From positions 242,363,323-242,427,322 of the forward strand of contig JBAIZL010000005.1 in the NCBI GenBank assembly GCA_036971475.1: a stretch of DNA of 64,000 nucleotides. Reading direction: 5' to 3'. Below the pieces are notes generated by a model. The model searched no databases and was not told where the DNA came from. It saw only the letters and a program-made list of their open reading frames with translations. This DNA is from Prosapia bicincta (taxonomy: Eukaryota; Arthropoda; Insecta; Hemiptera; Cercopidae). Below are positions 20,929-62,770 of the stretch, piece by piece. A program made the position numbers and the translations under genes. Position 1 is the first letter of the stretch. Each line of letters starts with the position of its first letter.

Positions 20929-23900
20929 CTAGTCACACCGCGACACCCTCGTTCAACAGCTAGACCCGACCTCGTTACTCAATCGGTACCGCATGCTCTT
21001 TCTTGTAATATTGAAGCTCCTCTCGCTCTGTTAGGCACCGCGCAGGTCATCATTCAGGACCAATTTGGCCGACCGCTTCCATTTAGAGCTATTATCGACC
21101 CCGGCAGTCAGATATCCGCCATTACTAAGAAAGCAAGCGTCCTGTTGAGCCTACCTACTCGGAGTTCAAATATGTCTTTGATTGGTGTCGCCGCCAAGAC
21201 CACACGTATCCACGAGTACGTTACGTTGATTTTATTCTCGAGGCATGACCCTGGTGTTATGCTAACAACTGAAGCCGCCGTGCTCAACCACATTACTGAC
21301 CCGCTGCCGGCTACTAGGTTAGCCTCTCAAATAAGGGCTCAATACCAGCATCTACCTTTAGCTGACCCTCATTTCGACTCGCCTGCCGGTGTTGACATTA
21401 TACAGGGGGCAGATGTTTTCACCCAAATACTCACGAATGGACCTCGCACCATTATCCAAGGGCAACCCTCAGCACTTAACACTAGGTTAGGTTGGGTCAT
21501 CATGGGATCTATACCCTACAGTATGCCTCATCAACCGCGCGCATTTATCACTACCTTAGAGTCAATTGATGACAACATGCGACGGTTTTGGGAAGTTGAG
21601 GAAGTCGCACCAGCAAATCACCTCAGCCCCGAAGATCAACTTTGTGAAGAATTGTTCGCAACCACCACTGATCGTGACGCAACGGGAAGATACATCGTAG
21701 CACTTCCATTTAAGCCGGAAGCCATCACGCTCAAGTCTAACCGTAACACTGTTCTTGCGAGTTATCATGCGTTAGAAAAGCGTTTAAACCGCCAGCCTGA
21801 GGTAGCCATACAATATCATCAGTTTATGGCCGAGTATATCGCTCTAGGGCACATGTACCTAGCCCTCAAGGCTTCTGACTATCTTATTCCGCACCATTGC
21901 GTATTTAAGACCACCAGCTCTACTACTAAGCTTAGAGTTGTATTCAACGCGTCATCACCCGATTGCCACGCAAACACCCTGAACCAGCAAATGCTATCCG
22001 GTCCTAAACTGCAAAAGGACTTGGCTAATTTAATCATCTCTTTCCGTTTATATACTTACGCTGTCTGCACCGACATCAAGATGATGTACCGTCAAATTTT
22101 GGTCCGACCTGAGGATCGTTCTTACCAACACATACTTTACAGGTCTTCACCTCAATCACCGTTAATCGAGTATGAACTAGCTACGGTCACCTATGGCCTA
22201 ACCCCCTCCGCTTACTTAGCTCTGAGAACGCTTGAACAACTAGTGAAGGATGAGGGAACCCGCTATCCTACAGCCTCCGAAGCAATCCTTCATCAGACCT
22301 ACGTAGATGACGTCGTCGCTGGAGCCGACACGCCCGAGGCCGCTAAGACGCTAATACAAGAACTTATCGACATTTTCGCTCGCGCCGGCCTGGAACTCAG
22401 AAAATGGTCGTCAAATGAACCCTCGCTACTCGCAACGCTACCTTCCTCTCACTTGGAAAATCCGCTGTTGTTTCAGGACGAATCCGCTGCAATTAAAATA
22501 TTGGGTTTGCAATGGAACCCCTCTTCAGACTCGTTCTCGTATCAAACTCAAACTTTTACGCTGGTGCCCACAAAACGCACCATCTTGTCCTATGTCGCAC
22601 GCACTTTTGACCCGCTTGGCTTCTTAACGCCTATTACCTTTTGGATTAAGTCTTTTCTTAAACGCTTGTGGTTGGAGAAACTGGACTGGGACCAGCCGCT
22701 ACCAACCCCTCTGCTCGATCAATGGGACAGCTTCATTGTCCACTTCGCTTGTTTGTCTGACATTCTAATACCTCGACATGTGGGCACACGTGATGCCAAA
22801 CATCATTTATTAGACTTCTGTGATGGGTCCGAAGCTGGTTACGCAGCCGCCATCTACTTGCGAACTGAATGGAACGGTTTAGTTTCCGTCAGCCTTCTAA
22901 AGGCTAAAAGCAGAGTGGCTCCCGTCAAAACACTCACTATACCTCGAATGGAGCTCTGCGGCGCCGTCTTACTGGCCAAGCTCTATAAGTCTGTTCAGCC
23001 TGCTGTGAATTTTGTGGCCGACAACACTACGCTTTTCTTCACCGACTCTGAGATAGTACTTCATTGGATTCAGACCCCGCCTCATCAATTGAAAACTTTC
23101 GTAGCTAACCGCATCACTGAGATTGTGTCAATCACCTCCATGGATCATTGGTTTCATGTCTCGACTCTTGATAACCCCGCAGACGTTGCGTCTCACGGTT
23201 GTTTGCCTGATCAACTTGCCACACACCCGCTTTGGTGGCATGGACCTCCTTGGTTATTACATTGTCCTACCACTTGGAATCTGTCTAGGCCTAAAGGCAC
23301 TAACCCGGATCAGACGGAAACAAAGGTTGAGGCTAAGGTTAATTGTGCCGCTGTGCAAGAGCCCAACCGTCTTATGGAAATCATTGAGCAACATTCGAGC
23401 TTAACTACTCTTCATCATGTCTTCGCGTACGTATTACGATTCATCGACCACTGTCGCAACAAGAGCCTTGCGATCGGCCATCATCACAACACACGCTATA
23501 AGGCCAAAGCAGCCTCAGTCAAACCTACGCTACGACCGCTGTCAGTACAGGAGTTGGATAACGCAAAAGCTGTATGCGTTAAACTGGTACAAACCTCTGT
23601 CTTCAATGAAGCTCTGCAAAGGCTTCAAACTGGTAAACGCGTCAACGACCATTTACGTAGCCTAACACCATTTATCGACGCCCATGGTCTACTCAGGGTG
23701 GGCGGTAGACTTGATCATTCGTCTCTTAGTTATGATGCTAAACACCCGCTTCTGTTACCAATGCGCCATCATTACGTTGACCTCATCTGTGACCATTATC
23801 ACAAGCTGGCCTTGCATGCTGGACCGCGTACCACTCAAGCCTTGATCAATAGTGAATTTTGGGTCATAGCTCTGCGATCATTACTTCGCCAACGCATCCA

Positions 23901-24582
23901 TGCGTGCATTCGATGTTTCCGCATGCAAACTAAACCACGCCAGCCCATGATGGCACCTTTGCCCTCATCAAGAGTTACGCCGTCTCCACCTTTCTATAGA
24001 GTCGGAGTAGATTTCGCTGGACCTTTTGACACAAAGGCCAACCATTTGCGCACCTCCAAGCTATTGAAAGCTTACCTCTGTTTATTTGTATGTATGACCA
24101 CTAAAGCAGTTCATTTGGAATTGGTGACCGACTTATCTACTGATGCCTTCCTCGCCGCATTACACCGCTTCACCGCTAGACGAGGTTTACCTTCAGAAAT
24201 TTATTCCGATAACGGCACGAATTTTACCGGCGCTGCTAACCGACTTAACGATGTCTACAAGTTTCTGGACCGCTCTAACTCGCTTATTGAACGCAAGCTA
24301 GCTGACCAACGCATCAGTTGGCATTTCAATCCTCCGGCTGCCCCTCATTTTGGAGGACTTTGGGAAGCCGCTGTCAAATCCGCTAAGTTGTTATTGCGAC
24401 GCACGGTAGGCAACTCCACCCTCACCGCTGAAGAGCTATCTACTCTGTTCATCAGGATAGAAGCCATTTTGAACAGTCGTCCTATTTTCGAAGTTTCGCC
24501 AGACCCGAGCGTCCTTTCTCACTCCTGGGCATTTTTTGATTGGCCGTCCGCTACTGTCACTTCCCGAAGAATGTTATACTGA
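20929..24582 (+). CDS. pol: BEL/Pao Pol (protease, RT, RNase H, integrase)
   Basis: Open from the codon after the gag stop with no further stop, so it is probably made as a Gag-Pol readthrough product; no well-placed ATG precedes the protease. Order: aspartic protease around 21090 (active-site region reads DPGS, where the family has D-S/T-G), RT with TYVDDVVAG near 22300, RNase H (LLDFCDGSEAGYAAAIYL near 22810), integrase zinc finger (HYHKLALH ... CIRC near 23790-23920), and the catalytic D, D, E in RVGVDFAGP, EIYSDNGTNF and LWEAAVKSAK (24000-24370). A frameshift near 24505-24530 sends the frame to an early stop; the C-terminal part continues in another frame. Confidence 0.88.
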   Translation, partial: LVTPRHPRSTARPDLVTQSVPHALSCNIEAPLALLGTAQVIIQDQFGRPLPFRAIIDPGSQISAITKKASVLLSLPTRSSNMSLIGVAAKTTRIHEYVTLILFSRHDPGVMLTTEAAVLNHITDPLPATRLASQIRAQYQHLPLADPHFDSPAGVDIIQGADVFTQILTNGPRTIIQGQPSALNTRLGWVIMGSIPYSMPHQPRAFITTLESIDDNMRRFWEVEEVAPANHLSPEDQLCEELFATTTDRDATGRYIVALPFKPEAITLKSNRNTVLASYHALEKRLNRQPEVAIQYHQFMAEYIALGHMYLALKASDYLIPHHCVFKTTSSTTKLRVVFNASSPDCHANTLNQQMLSGPKLQKDLANLIISFRLYTYAVCTDIKMMYRQILVRPEDRSYQHILYRSSPQSPLIEYELATVTYGLTPSAYLALRTLEQLVKDEGTRYPTASEAILHQTYVDDVVAGADTPEAAKTLIQELIDIFARAGLELRKWSSNEPSLLATLPSSHLENPLLFQDESAAIKILGLQWNPSSDSFSYQTQTFTLVPTKRTILSYVARTFDPLGFLTPITFWIKSFLKRLWLEKLDWDQPLPTPLLDQWDSFIVHFACLSDILIPRHVGTRDAKHHLLDFCDGSEAGYAAAIYLRTEWNGLVSVSLLKAKSRVAPVKTLTIPRMELCGAVLLAKLYKSVQPAVNFVADNTTLFFTDSEIVLHWIQTPPHQLKTFVANRITEIVSITSMDHWFHVSTLDNPADVASHGCLPDQLATHPLWWHGPPWLLHCPTTWNLSRPKGTNPDQTETKVEAKVNCAAVQEPNRLMEIIEQHSSLTTLHHVFAYVLRFIDHCRNKSLAIGHHHNTRYKAKAASVKPTLRPLSVQELDNAKAVCVKLVQTSVFNEALQRLQTGKRVNDHLRSLTPFIDAHGLLRVGGRLDHSSLSYDAKHPLLLPMRHHYVDLICDHYHKLALHAGPRTTQALINSEFWVIALRSLLRQRIHACIRCFRMQTKPRQPMMAPLPSSRVTPSPPFYRVGVDFAGPFDTKANHLRTSKLLKAYLCLFVCMTTKAVHLELVTDLSTDAFLAALHRFTARRGLPSEIYSDNGTNFTGAANRLNDVYKFLDRSNSLIERKLADQRISWHFNPPAAPHFGGLWEAAVKSAKLLLRRTVGNSTLTAEELSTLFIRIEAILNSRPIFEVSPDPSVLSHSWAFFDWPSATVTSRRMLY

Positions 24583-24892
24583 GCCTCCGCTTAAATCTCG
24601 ATGGTCTATGCTCCAACAGATGTCCAACCGCTTCTGGAAAATTTGGTCCACTCAGTATCTACACACTCAGATTCAACGGCACAAGTGGAATAAGGACTCG
24701 TCGCCACTCAAGGAAAATCAACTCGTCTTCATAACTGGAGAACACTCAAGCCCCCTTCATTGGCCTATGGGAAGGGTCATCAGCCTGCATCCTGGAAAAG
24801 ACCACGTCTCTAGAGTAGCCACGATCCAGACCGCTCACGGACAGCTGAGGCGACCAGTCAACAAGCTCGTCGGCTTTCCGCTTCATCATTAG
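24509..24892 (+). pseudogene. Frameshifted C-terminal part of BEL Pol
   Basis: Second plus-strand frame carrying the conserved domain found at the end of BEL/Pao integrases (LTPGHFLIGRPL, then SRWSMLQQMSNRFWKIWS, and WPMGRVISLHPGKDHVSRVA). It overlaps the end of the main pol frame by about 70 bases and is offset by one base, so it is not translated with pol in this copy. A programmed shift is unlikely because no slippery site is evident. Confidence 0.85.
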
Positions 24893-25070
24893 TTTTTCAC
24901 CGCTTTCCTACAGCTTCTTTCTTCGGCGCTCTTGCCCCTGTTGTTTCTTTTGGGTTTCTTCGTTTTCCCTGCCACTTTTTTTTCTTCGGCACCCTCGGTT
25001 CCCGGTGCTTTATGGTTCTTCGCCCCCTACCCACCTGGCGGATTAAAAACATTCGTTTTGGTGGGCGGTA

Positions 25071-25869
25071 TGTTCGAGTCAGCGCTCGAAGTTTGAACTT
25101 GCTTTGATCTACCTAACAGCTGTGCCGTGACGTATTGGTCATGTGATCTCTGACCTGCTAATCGATATTGGAAACAAGTATTGATTTTCTGGATGAACGC
25201 TACGCATCCCCCTCCCCTCATTATTTTACGTACTGATTTTCCGTGTCGACACACAAAGAAAGAAGCGTTTTGTCCCTCGACCAGTGCAGTCCTTGTTAAA
25301 CCGCGCCGCCTATTCCGCATGGGTTTTGTTTCAGACAATTTAAAGTACCGTTTTCGTTCATTAATATACGCATAAAGTTCGGACCTCGTTGATGAACATT
25401 TTAAACTATATATTTTTCGCCGTTTATTCAAAGTGTCGCTCAATTTCGCCGGTTGCGCAATCTTAGTGCGTGGACTCGCGGCAAGAATCTAAGTGCTTTG
25501 TAATTTTAATCTTTACTTTACTCATGACTTCAATTGAGTTTTTAGTTGCGTGAACGCCTTCAAGACTTCTATGCGGCCTGAGACGACCACAGTACTGTGG
25601 AGACTTCAACCTCGATTCAAACGTTGCTTCACTTCTTACCTAGGGTAAGTGCGTAGTTAAGGAATATGAACAATTTATAATTTATTTGTATTAAATTCAG
25701 TGTTGTCGCGTTTTTATTGTTAAATGACTCGATTTTGCTCAGAACAGTGCTTAAACTTGCTATGTTAAATATTAACGCAAATTACGCAATCCAGAGTAAC
25801 CTTGTTAACAATAGGGTTTATCGCACCTCGTGGTTTTAGTTCTAACCTTTTTAATCTGCGGATTAAACA
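25071..25869 (+). repeat. BEL/Pao 3' LTR
   Basis: 799 bp, same limits as the 5' LTR. A short purine-rich stretch (GGTGGGCGG) just upstream at 25060-25069 is the likely polypurine tract. Confidence 0.93.
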
Positions 25870-26510
25870 ATATTGTTAATACTGTGAACATTTATTATAA
25901 TTAAAATATAGTTCTTCCACATCAGCTGAAAATAAAAAAACGAAATATTTGTACGATAATTTTAATAATAATTTTAATTTGTATTTCTGGGAGCTAGGGG
26001 GGGGGGCACGACCCCTCCCTGCCCGTGTGTATGGGCGCCCATGCATAGGATATACAGGAACCATTTACCACAAGATACAGCGAACACGTAAAACAAATAA
26101 AAAAGACAACCCAAATCAAATTTCACCATACACATACAAAACACACTACACCCACAGACTGACAGACATCAATCTAAAAATCCTAGACTACATAAAAAAG
26201 CAACAAACTCAACACAGTAGAAAACTCTGAAATATACAAATGCCATAAATATTATTCACAACACATTCTAAATGACAAAGCACACTCCCAATTAAATACT
26301 ATATCTGAGCACATAATTAACAACTACTCTATGAACAATAACATACCACAGAACAAAATTACATCACAGTCTCACACAAAAACAACACACCTGAGCAAAC
26401 AGTCTTGTCAGTAACTCACAGCATTGAATAATGCACTGACCTAGTGCAAACACGCCTGGTGAATAAATCCGTAAGTAGTGGATTTTTGCCAAGTTAATAA
26501 AGAAAAAGTG

Positions 26511-27754
26511 AAATAAAAATATCTTTTACTCACCATCCAACCTTTAGGGCAACCAAATCTACTCTTTTTCTGATTGACTGACTGACAGAAACATATCGTA
26601 TATTTCTATAATTGGGGAAATATTTATATTGTTTTTCAAACACTGAGGAAAGCTGTTTTTTTTTCAAAAATATGTGCAGCCTCTTGGGAGTCAGTTCTGT
26701 AGGAAAAAAATATGAAAAAGAGCTCCTACAAATATGTTCCAATAACAATTTGCCAACGATTTTGGTCAGGGGATGTTTTTGTTTGTTTTTGTATTTTGTG
26801 TTATAGGTTATCAATTATTGTGTTACTGTATTTATTCTGTGTGCTATGTAACAACAAGGAAATCAAAATTATTAAACATTTAGCAAGCAAAAATGAAAAC
26901 AGTAGCATAATAATTTATTAACTATAGTACAAAATACAAAAACAATACAGCAGGGGACAACTTGAAATTTATCCCTCACACAGGCATACAACCTCTAATA
27001 AAATTATTCAAATATTCCAAAATACAGGGTATAGGATAATATATAAAACTAACATCAAACTATAAAACACAAACAATAAAAATAAATTAACAAATTAATA
27101 TTTAATAAAATTAGATATTCAAAGAAGAAATAATAAAGTTTGCAAAATAATTTTTGTTTTATTAATTTAATATTCTCTCTAATCTATAAAATTTGAATAG
27201 GGCTTAAATTAGTTTGCCATTTCAGAAAAATTCACTTTATTTCACAAGTTCTATTTTGGTTAATGAACACAACATGTAATAATTTATATAGTTAATCATT
27301 CAAAAATATGTTTTTAGAACCTACAGTATTATTGTAATAAAAAAACATGCAAATACTTCTTTTATACACAAAGTGTAAACATATTTGCAAGATTTATGAT
27401 TACATAAATGTTTATTATGTTTAATGAGATACAAAGTATATTAAACTAATTATTACAACAGTACATATTAAGTATAAATGGATATATTTACAATACAAAG
27501 TTTTTATATAGTAAATATTGTTTTATATTGTCACAAATATGCTTAAGATAAAACTACTTTAACAAGAAAAGCTTTATTTTTGTCTAACTAGATATTTTAC
27601 ACATATTATAAATAAATTCTATGCCTTCTTTGGACAATACATTTATTTACATACATATGAATATACATAGCCATATTCAAGCTAACATACATGCTTATTT
27701 ACAAACGTAAAAATATCACAAAAATGAAAATAAAAGATTGTAAGTAATTATTTG
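26511..27754. other. Intergenic, no recognised feature
   Basis: AT-rich sequence; the short frames at 26530-26920 on both strands overlap each other and show no motif. Confidence 0.4.
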
Positions 27755-27950
27755 AGTAACTAAGTGAAAACTTACTTGCTGACACATTTCAAAACAGTTG
27801 TTTCATTGAGGAAGCTAACCCACTACAAAAAATTAGCTTTGTCAATGGAATGACTGCTTTGAAATGTGTCAGAAAGTAAATTTTCACTTAGTTAATTAAA
27901 TAGTTACTTATAATTTATTCAGTGAATTCAAGATGATTACAACAAGCAAC
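27755..27950. mobile_element. PLE family G fold-back copy
   Basis: Arms with AAAACTTACTTGCTGACACA (left) and TGTGTCAGAAAGTAAATTTT (right) around 'tcaatg..catt'; hairpin plus GAAA order as in other family G ends. Confidence 0.6.
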
Positions 27951-28984
27951 TTTAAAACAAAAAAGTAATATATTCGAATCACATGTAGCTAAAACAAAAC
28001 ATTAACAGTTTCAGCTATAATTAATTTATTATATTTAATTCTGTGATGTAATAAGTATTAAAGATTAAAATTACATAAGAATAACATGAATTATCCTCTC
28101 CTTCTATCCACCCAGGAAATATTATGAAGCAACTTTTTTATAAAAGTATAAGAAATATCAATTCAATCCAAGTTTTAATTATAAAAAAACTATAAATCCT
28201 AAAAACAACTTTAACACTTTCATCAGTTAAAATTTAAGAAAAGTTTACAATTTTAATGATAGGTTTTGTAAATCATATCATTTTGAAATTAGCTGCAACA
28301 AAATACAATTTTATTTCAGTTATAAAAATTTATTTAAGTATAAAAAGAACTTAGGGGTTTTAGGTAGTTGCAGATCTTGTAATAAGATTTTACCTTGTTA
28401 TTTTCTTTTTACTGTAATAAATTCATTTAGACATAATATTTTCTTTTAAAACATTTTTTTAAAGGGTTCAGATAAGAGTTTTAACAAAAGACACTAATAA
28501 TTAAATTGAAATTACAAAAATGCAAAATATTAAAATTAGCCTACATAAATTTGAGGAAAATATTTATAAAAATTTCCATCACCCACAATTCTACAAAGTA
28601 CCATCTAGCTTTTAAACTTCTACCATCCACCACTGTAAAAAATATCCAGTAACAAACCAATAGACCCAAAAACATTCACCTATGTTTTTAAATATCTAAA
28701 TTTTCAAAAACAAAATAATACATTTTTTTCTACAAACAGCTAGTGTTTAATTTATCTGCAAGGAATTTTTATGATTGAAAGATTTAAATTGTTTTAGTTA
28801 CTTATTATATTTATTTTGTTTACCATATTCAGATTTTAAAATATAAAAGAGGATAACCATAAAATATATTTTAACTTAGTTATGTCAAGACTTGTAAAAC
28901 TTATAAATAAAGAAAATTTATAGAAAAATTGCTTAGAATAAACGTTTAGAAAATACTATTTAAGAAGAAAAATATAAATATATA
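27951..28984. other. Intergenic, no recognised feature
   Basis: AT-rich sequence, no repeat or frame recognised. Confidence 0.4.
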
Positions 28985-30535
28985 AAATATGAATTCGAGT
29001 GTGGTAATAATGAGAGCTCAAGTAAAGATTTATAAAAAAGAACACCATATTAGGGTGATAAGTAATTATAGAACAGCAGTTGCCTATAGATTACCTAAAT
29101 ATTTAGAAGAACTGTTAAAAGGAATGGATCTACTAAGAAATAAATATACTGTGAAAAAATTAACCGAGGTTGTTAAAAGAATACAAGAAGCAAATATTAC
29201 TAAAGATTGTAGGATGATTTCATTCGCTTAGAAAATCTATACTCATCAGTACCAGTTAAAGAAACTATAAACACTATTAAAGATAAACAACAGGATCAGA
29301 GGCAAAATAAAGATTTGAATATTAAAATTATCAAATCATTGAAGATCATTTCAAACCAAAACCAATTAAAGTTTAACAACAATTTATTTAAACAAAAAGA
29401 CGGCTTCATGATGGGTAACCCATTATCCTGAATATTAAGTGAGTTTTTCAAACAGGAATTAAAAGAAAGGAGAATAACAAAAATGTTAAAGAAATTCAAT
29501 TTTGTAGAATGTATGAGGTACGAGGATGATTTGCTTTTAATAGTTAGAGGCCAAATAAAGAAAGTAATAAAGGAGGTTCTATATTAAAAGTAATCAACAA
29601 AATAGATAATAATTTAAAATTTTCAATGGAAGAAGAGAGTAATTTTAGTTTAAATTTCCTAGATTTAGAATTAAAAAAAGAGGGGAAAATGGAATTTGGT
29701 AGTTACAGAAAAGATATATGTACACTGATAATGTTATTAATGCAAAATCAAACCACCCAATAGAAAATAAATTAGCAGGATTTAGGCATTTTCCAACATA
29801 TTATTAGATATACTGCTAAATAAAAAAGAATATAAAGAAAAACTGAATATTATTTTTTAAATTGCTGAAAATAACTTCTAAGAAAGAAGTAATAAGAAAG
29901 TTAGGAAAAATAATGTAAGAGGAAATGAAATAAAATGGGCTAAATTTAGGTTTATAAATTAAAATTTTTTTCAAGCTATATAATAAAGCAGTTGGAATGA
30001 AAGCTAACAACACATTAAATTAAAGGGTAGGCCTAATATAGAGAGTAAATGAGTCTAGTAAAAACGGAGTTTATAAAATGTAATGTAATAGGACAAACAG
30101 GATGAAAATTTGAAACCTGATATAAAGAGCATATAATGTCTTTTAAATATGAGAAAATGATTTGAACTATTCTACACATTTGTTTAAAGAGGGCCATACA
30201 CCGTAACAAATGAGAAGTACAATGACAATTTTATATCATCTCAATAAAGGAAGATGTTTAAATATCTTAGAAAATTTAGAAATTTATAAAACAAAGTTAA
30301 AAAAGGAAAATGTAATAAATGAACATACAAATACACAGCCGAACGTTATATTTAAAAGGTTGAAATTATTAAATAGTTGGACGCAAGGAGCAACAGTAGG
30401 CATACACCAATAGGAAACGAGGTCTACAAATGGAGGGGGCATGGCTAATAAGAGTATATAAAGACGAGACTCAAAGTTTCGGCAACAGGATTTAAGTTTT
30501 TAAAATGGAGCTACTCCGAAACACGTCAACATAGA
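28985..30535 (+). mobile_element. Degraded long PLE (family K) with RT and GIY-YIG
   Basis: The longest plus-strand PLE remnant. Traces of RT and nuclease occur in the correct order, and the end at 30500-30530 has GGAG-CTA-CTCC, GAAAC and ACGTC, the same hairpin-GAAAC-GTC layout as the other PLE ends. Sequence is unlike families A to D. Confidence 0.65.
28989..30420 (+). pseudogene. PLE reverse transcriptase / GIY-YIG remnant
   Basis: An open frame (28989-29231) gives PKYLEELLKG and DCRMISFA, then across a frameshift ENLYSSVPVKETI: the RT region around motif A. Next come GFMMGNPLS (29403, motif B-like), RYEDDLLL (29517, in place of YVDD) and LNFLDLELKK (29655). The nuclease appears at about 30065 as NGVYKM, then IGQTG with stops. 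It contains many indels and is clearly inactive. Confidence 0.7.
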
Positions 30536-31476
30536 TAAATATTGTAATGTTGGGAAAGGGAGAAAATTGTACTTAAATATATAGGAATATTCCTAACAGA
30601 AATGAAGATGATTATATTAAGAATTTATTTTACTAAATTTGAAAACATCTCATATATTGGTGTAAATTATTTAACAAAATATTATTACTCATAATTGTAC
30701 AATGGATTCAAATTTATTTACTTTTATGAACACAGATGTTTATATATACAAACTTGTACTTCTATTTTTTTCAAGTTAAAAGTAAGCAGAACAGAACCTG
30801 TTTAAGTGAATAATCTTGAAAATGTTTGTATCGAAAAGGAACAAAAAACATTTGATTAAAAGTTAATTTCTTGAATGAGAGACTTGAATGATAATCAAAA
30901 TCAAGAAAATTTCACAAACATTTTTAATAACACACACACACACACACACACAGATGGATGAATAATACATTTTAATTGGTTTTAACCTACTACTTGAACT
31001 TGAGCTACTAGTATATAGTTATATAGTTTAAAATACATACATTTGCCTAAAGTACCACTTACTTTGATTTATTATGAGAATGAGTGTTAGGAAGCTACAA
31101 AAATCAAACAATTTTAAAATTTGGTTTTAAATGAGTAAGATACAATTCTATTTAATTCAGTATTCCTTATCTCCTTTTGTAGTTAAGGGTTTAGTAATAT
31201 TTTTACAATATTGGTCCAGATAATTATATTTATAGAAACATTGAGACTAATGAATATTGTATATTATATTAATAATATGTATTGGTATAGTCTGATTATA
31301 TTACATTAAATGATACTTTAAATTTTTAATAATATTTACAACACACAATTAGTTGCATTAGAATCATCACCACAAATAATGAAATTTGTCTACATATAAT
31401 TACAATACTATATTACAATTATTATATTATAAACAAATAATGCACTGATTTATCTCAAAATGTAAGTCATCAGTTA
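30536..31476. other. Region downstream of STPG2-like gene
   Basis: AT-rich. Contains a (CA)n tract at 30930-30952 and a fragment of the family A PLE end (TTTGCCTAAAGTACCACTTAC at 31042). No clear polyadenylation signal was found close to the stop at 31477. Confidence 0.4.

Positions 31477-62770
<31,294 letters not shown>

Larger units (their letters stand above)
18439..25869 (+). mobile_element. BEL/Pao LTR retrotransposon, recent insertion
   Basis: 7,431 bp with two 799-bp LTRs beginning TG and ending CA, flanked by the 5-bp duplication ATATT (18434-18438 and 25870-25874). Order: LTR, primer site, gag with three zinc knuckles, protease, RT, RNase H, integrase, LTR: the BEL/Pao arrangement. 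There is no room for an env gene between pol and the 3' LTR. I find one LTR mismatch (C18510 versus T25142), so the insertion is young. Pol is damaged at its 3' end, so mobility of this copy is doubtful. Confidence 0.93.
17071..26041. mobile_element. 8-bp-TSD DNA element, non-autonomous, host of the BEL insertion
   Basis: Flanked by TGCATAGG at 17063-17070 and 26042-26049. Ends carry imperfect inverted repeats built on the palindrome ATGGGCGCCCAT, followed by G-rich tracts (left) and C-rich tracts (right). About 1.5 kb without the BEL element, and no transposase frame. An 8-bp duplication fits hAT or P-like families; the ends do not settle which. Confidence 0.65.
16885..26510. mobile_element. 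PLE family D copy split by nested insertions
   Basis: Left part 16885-17070 and right part 26042-26510 form one PLE. The left part starts with an inverted arm (minus strand to about 16960) and then reads plus-strand AGIYTITCNNCPRFCIG; the right part resumes YTGTIYHKIQRTRKT, then a C-terminal region (HYTHRLTDINLKILDYIKK) and the family D end (GTGGATTTTTGCCAAG). The coding phase is continuous if the insert and one 8-bp copy of TGCATAGG are ignored. Confidence 0.75.

Noticed and set aside
21562..21768. Minus-strand and alternative plus frames inside gag-pol (also 22415, 23123, 23417)
   Set aside because: Antisense or shifted shadows of the pol frame without motifs.
24500..24540. Programmed +1 frameshift in BEL pol
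   Set aside because: No slippery codon or downstream structure is evident and it lies inside a conserved domain; mutation is simpler.
24893..25070. Possible env gene in the BEL element
   Set aside because: Under 180 bp between pol and the LTR; no membrane-protein frame.
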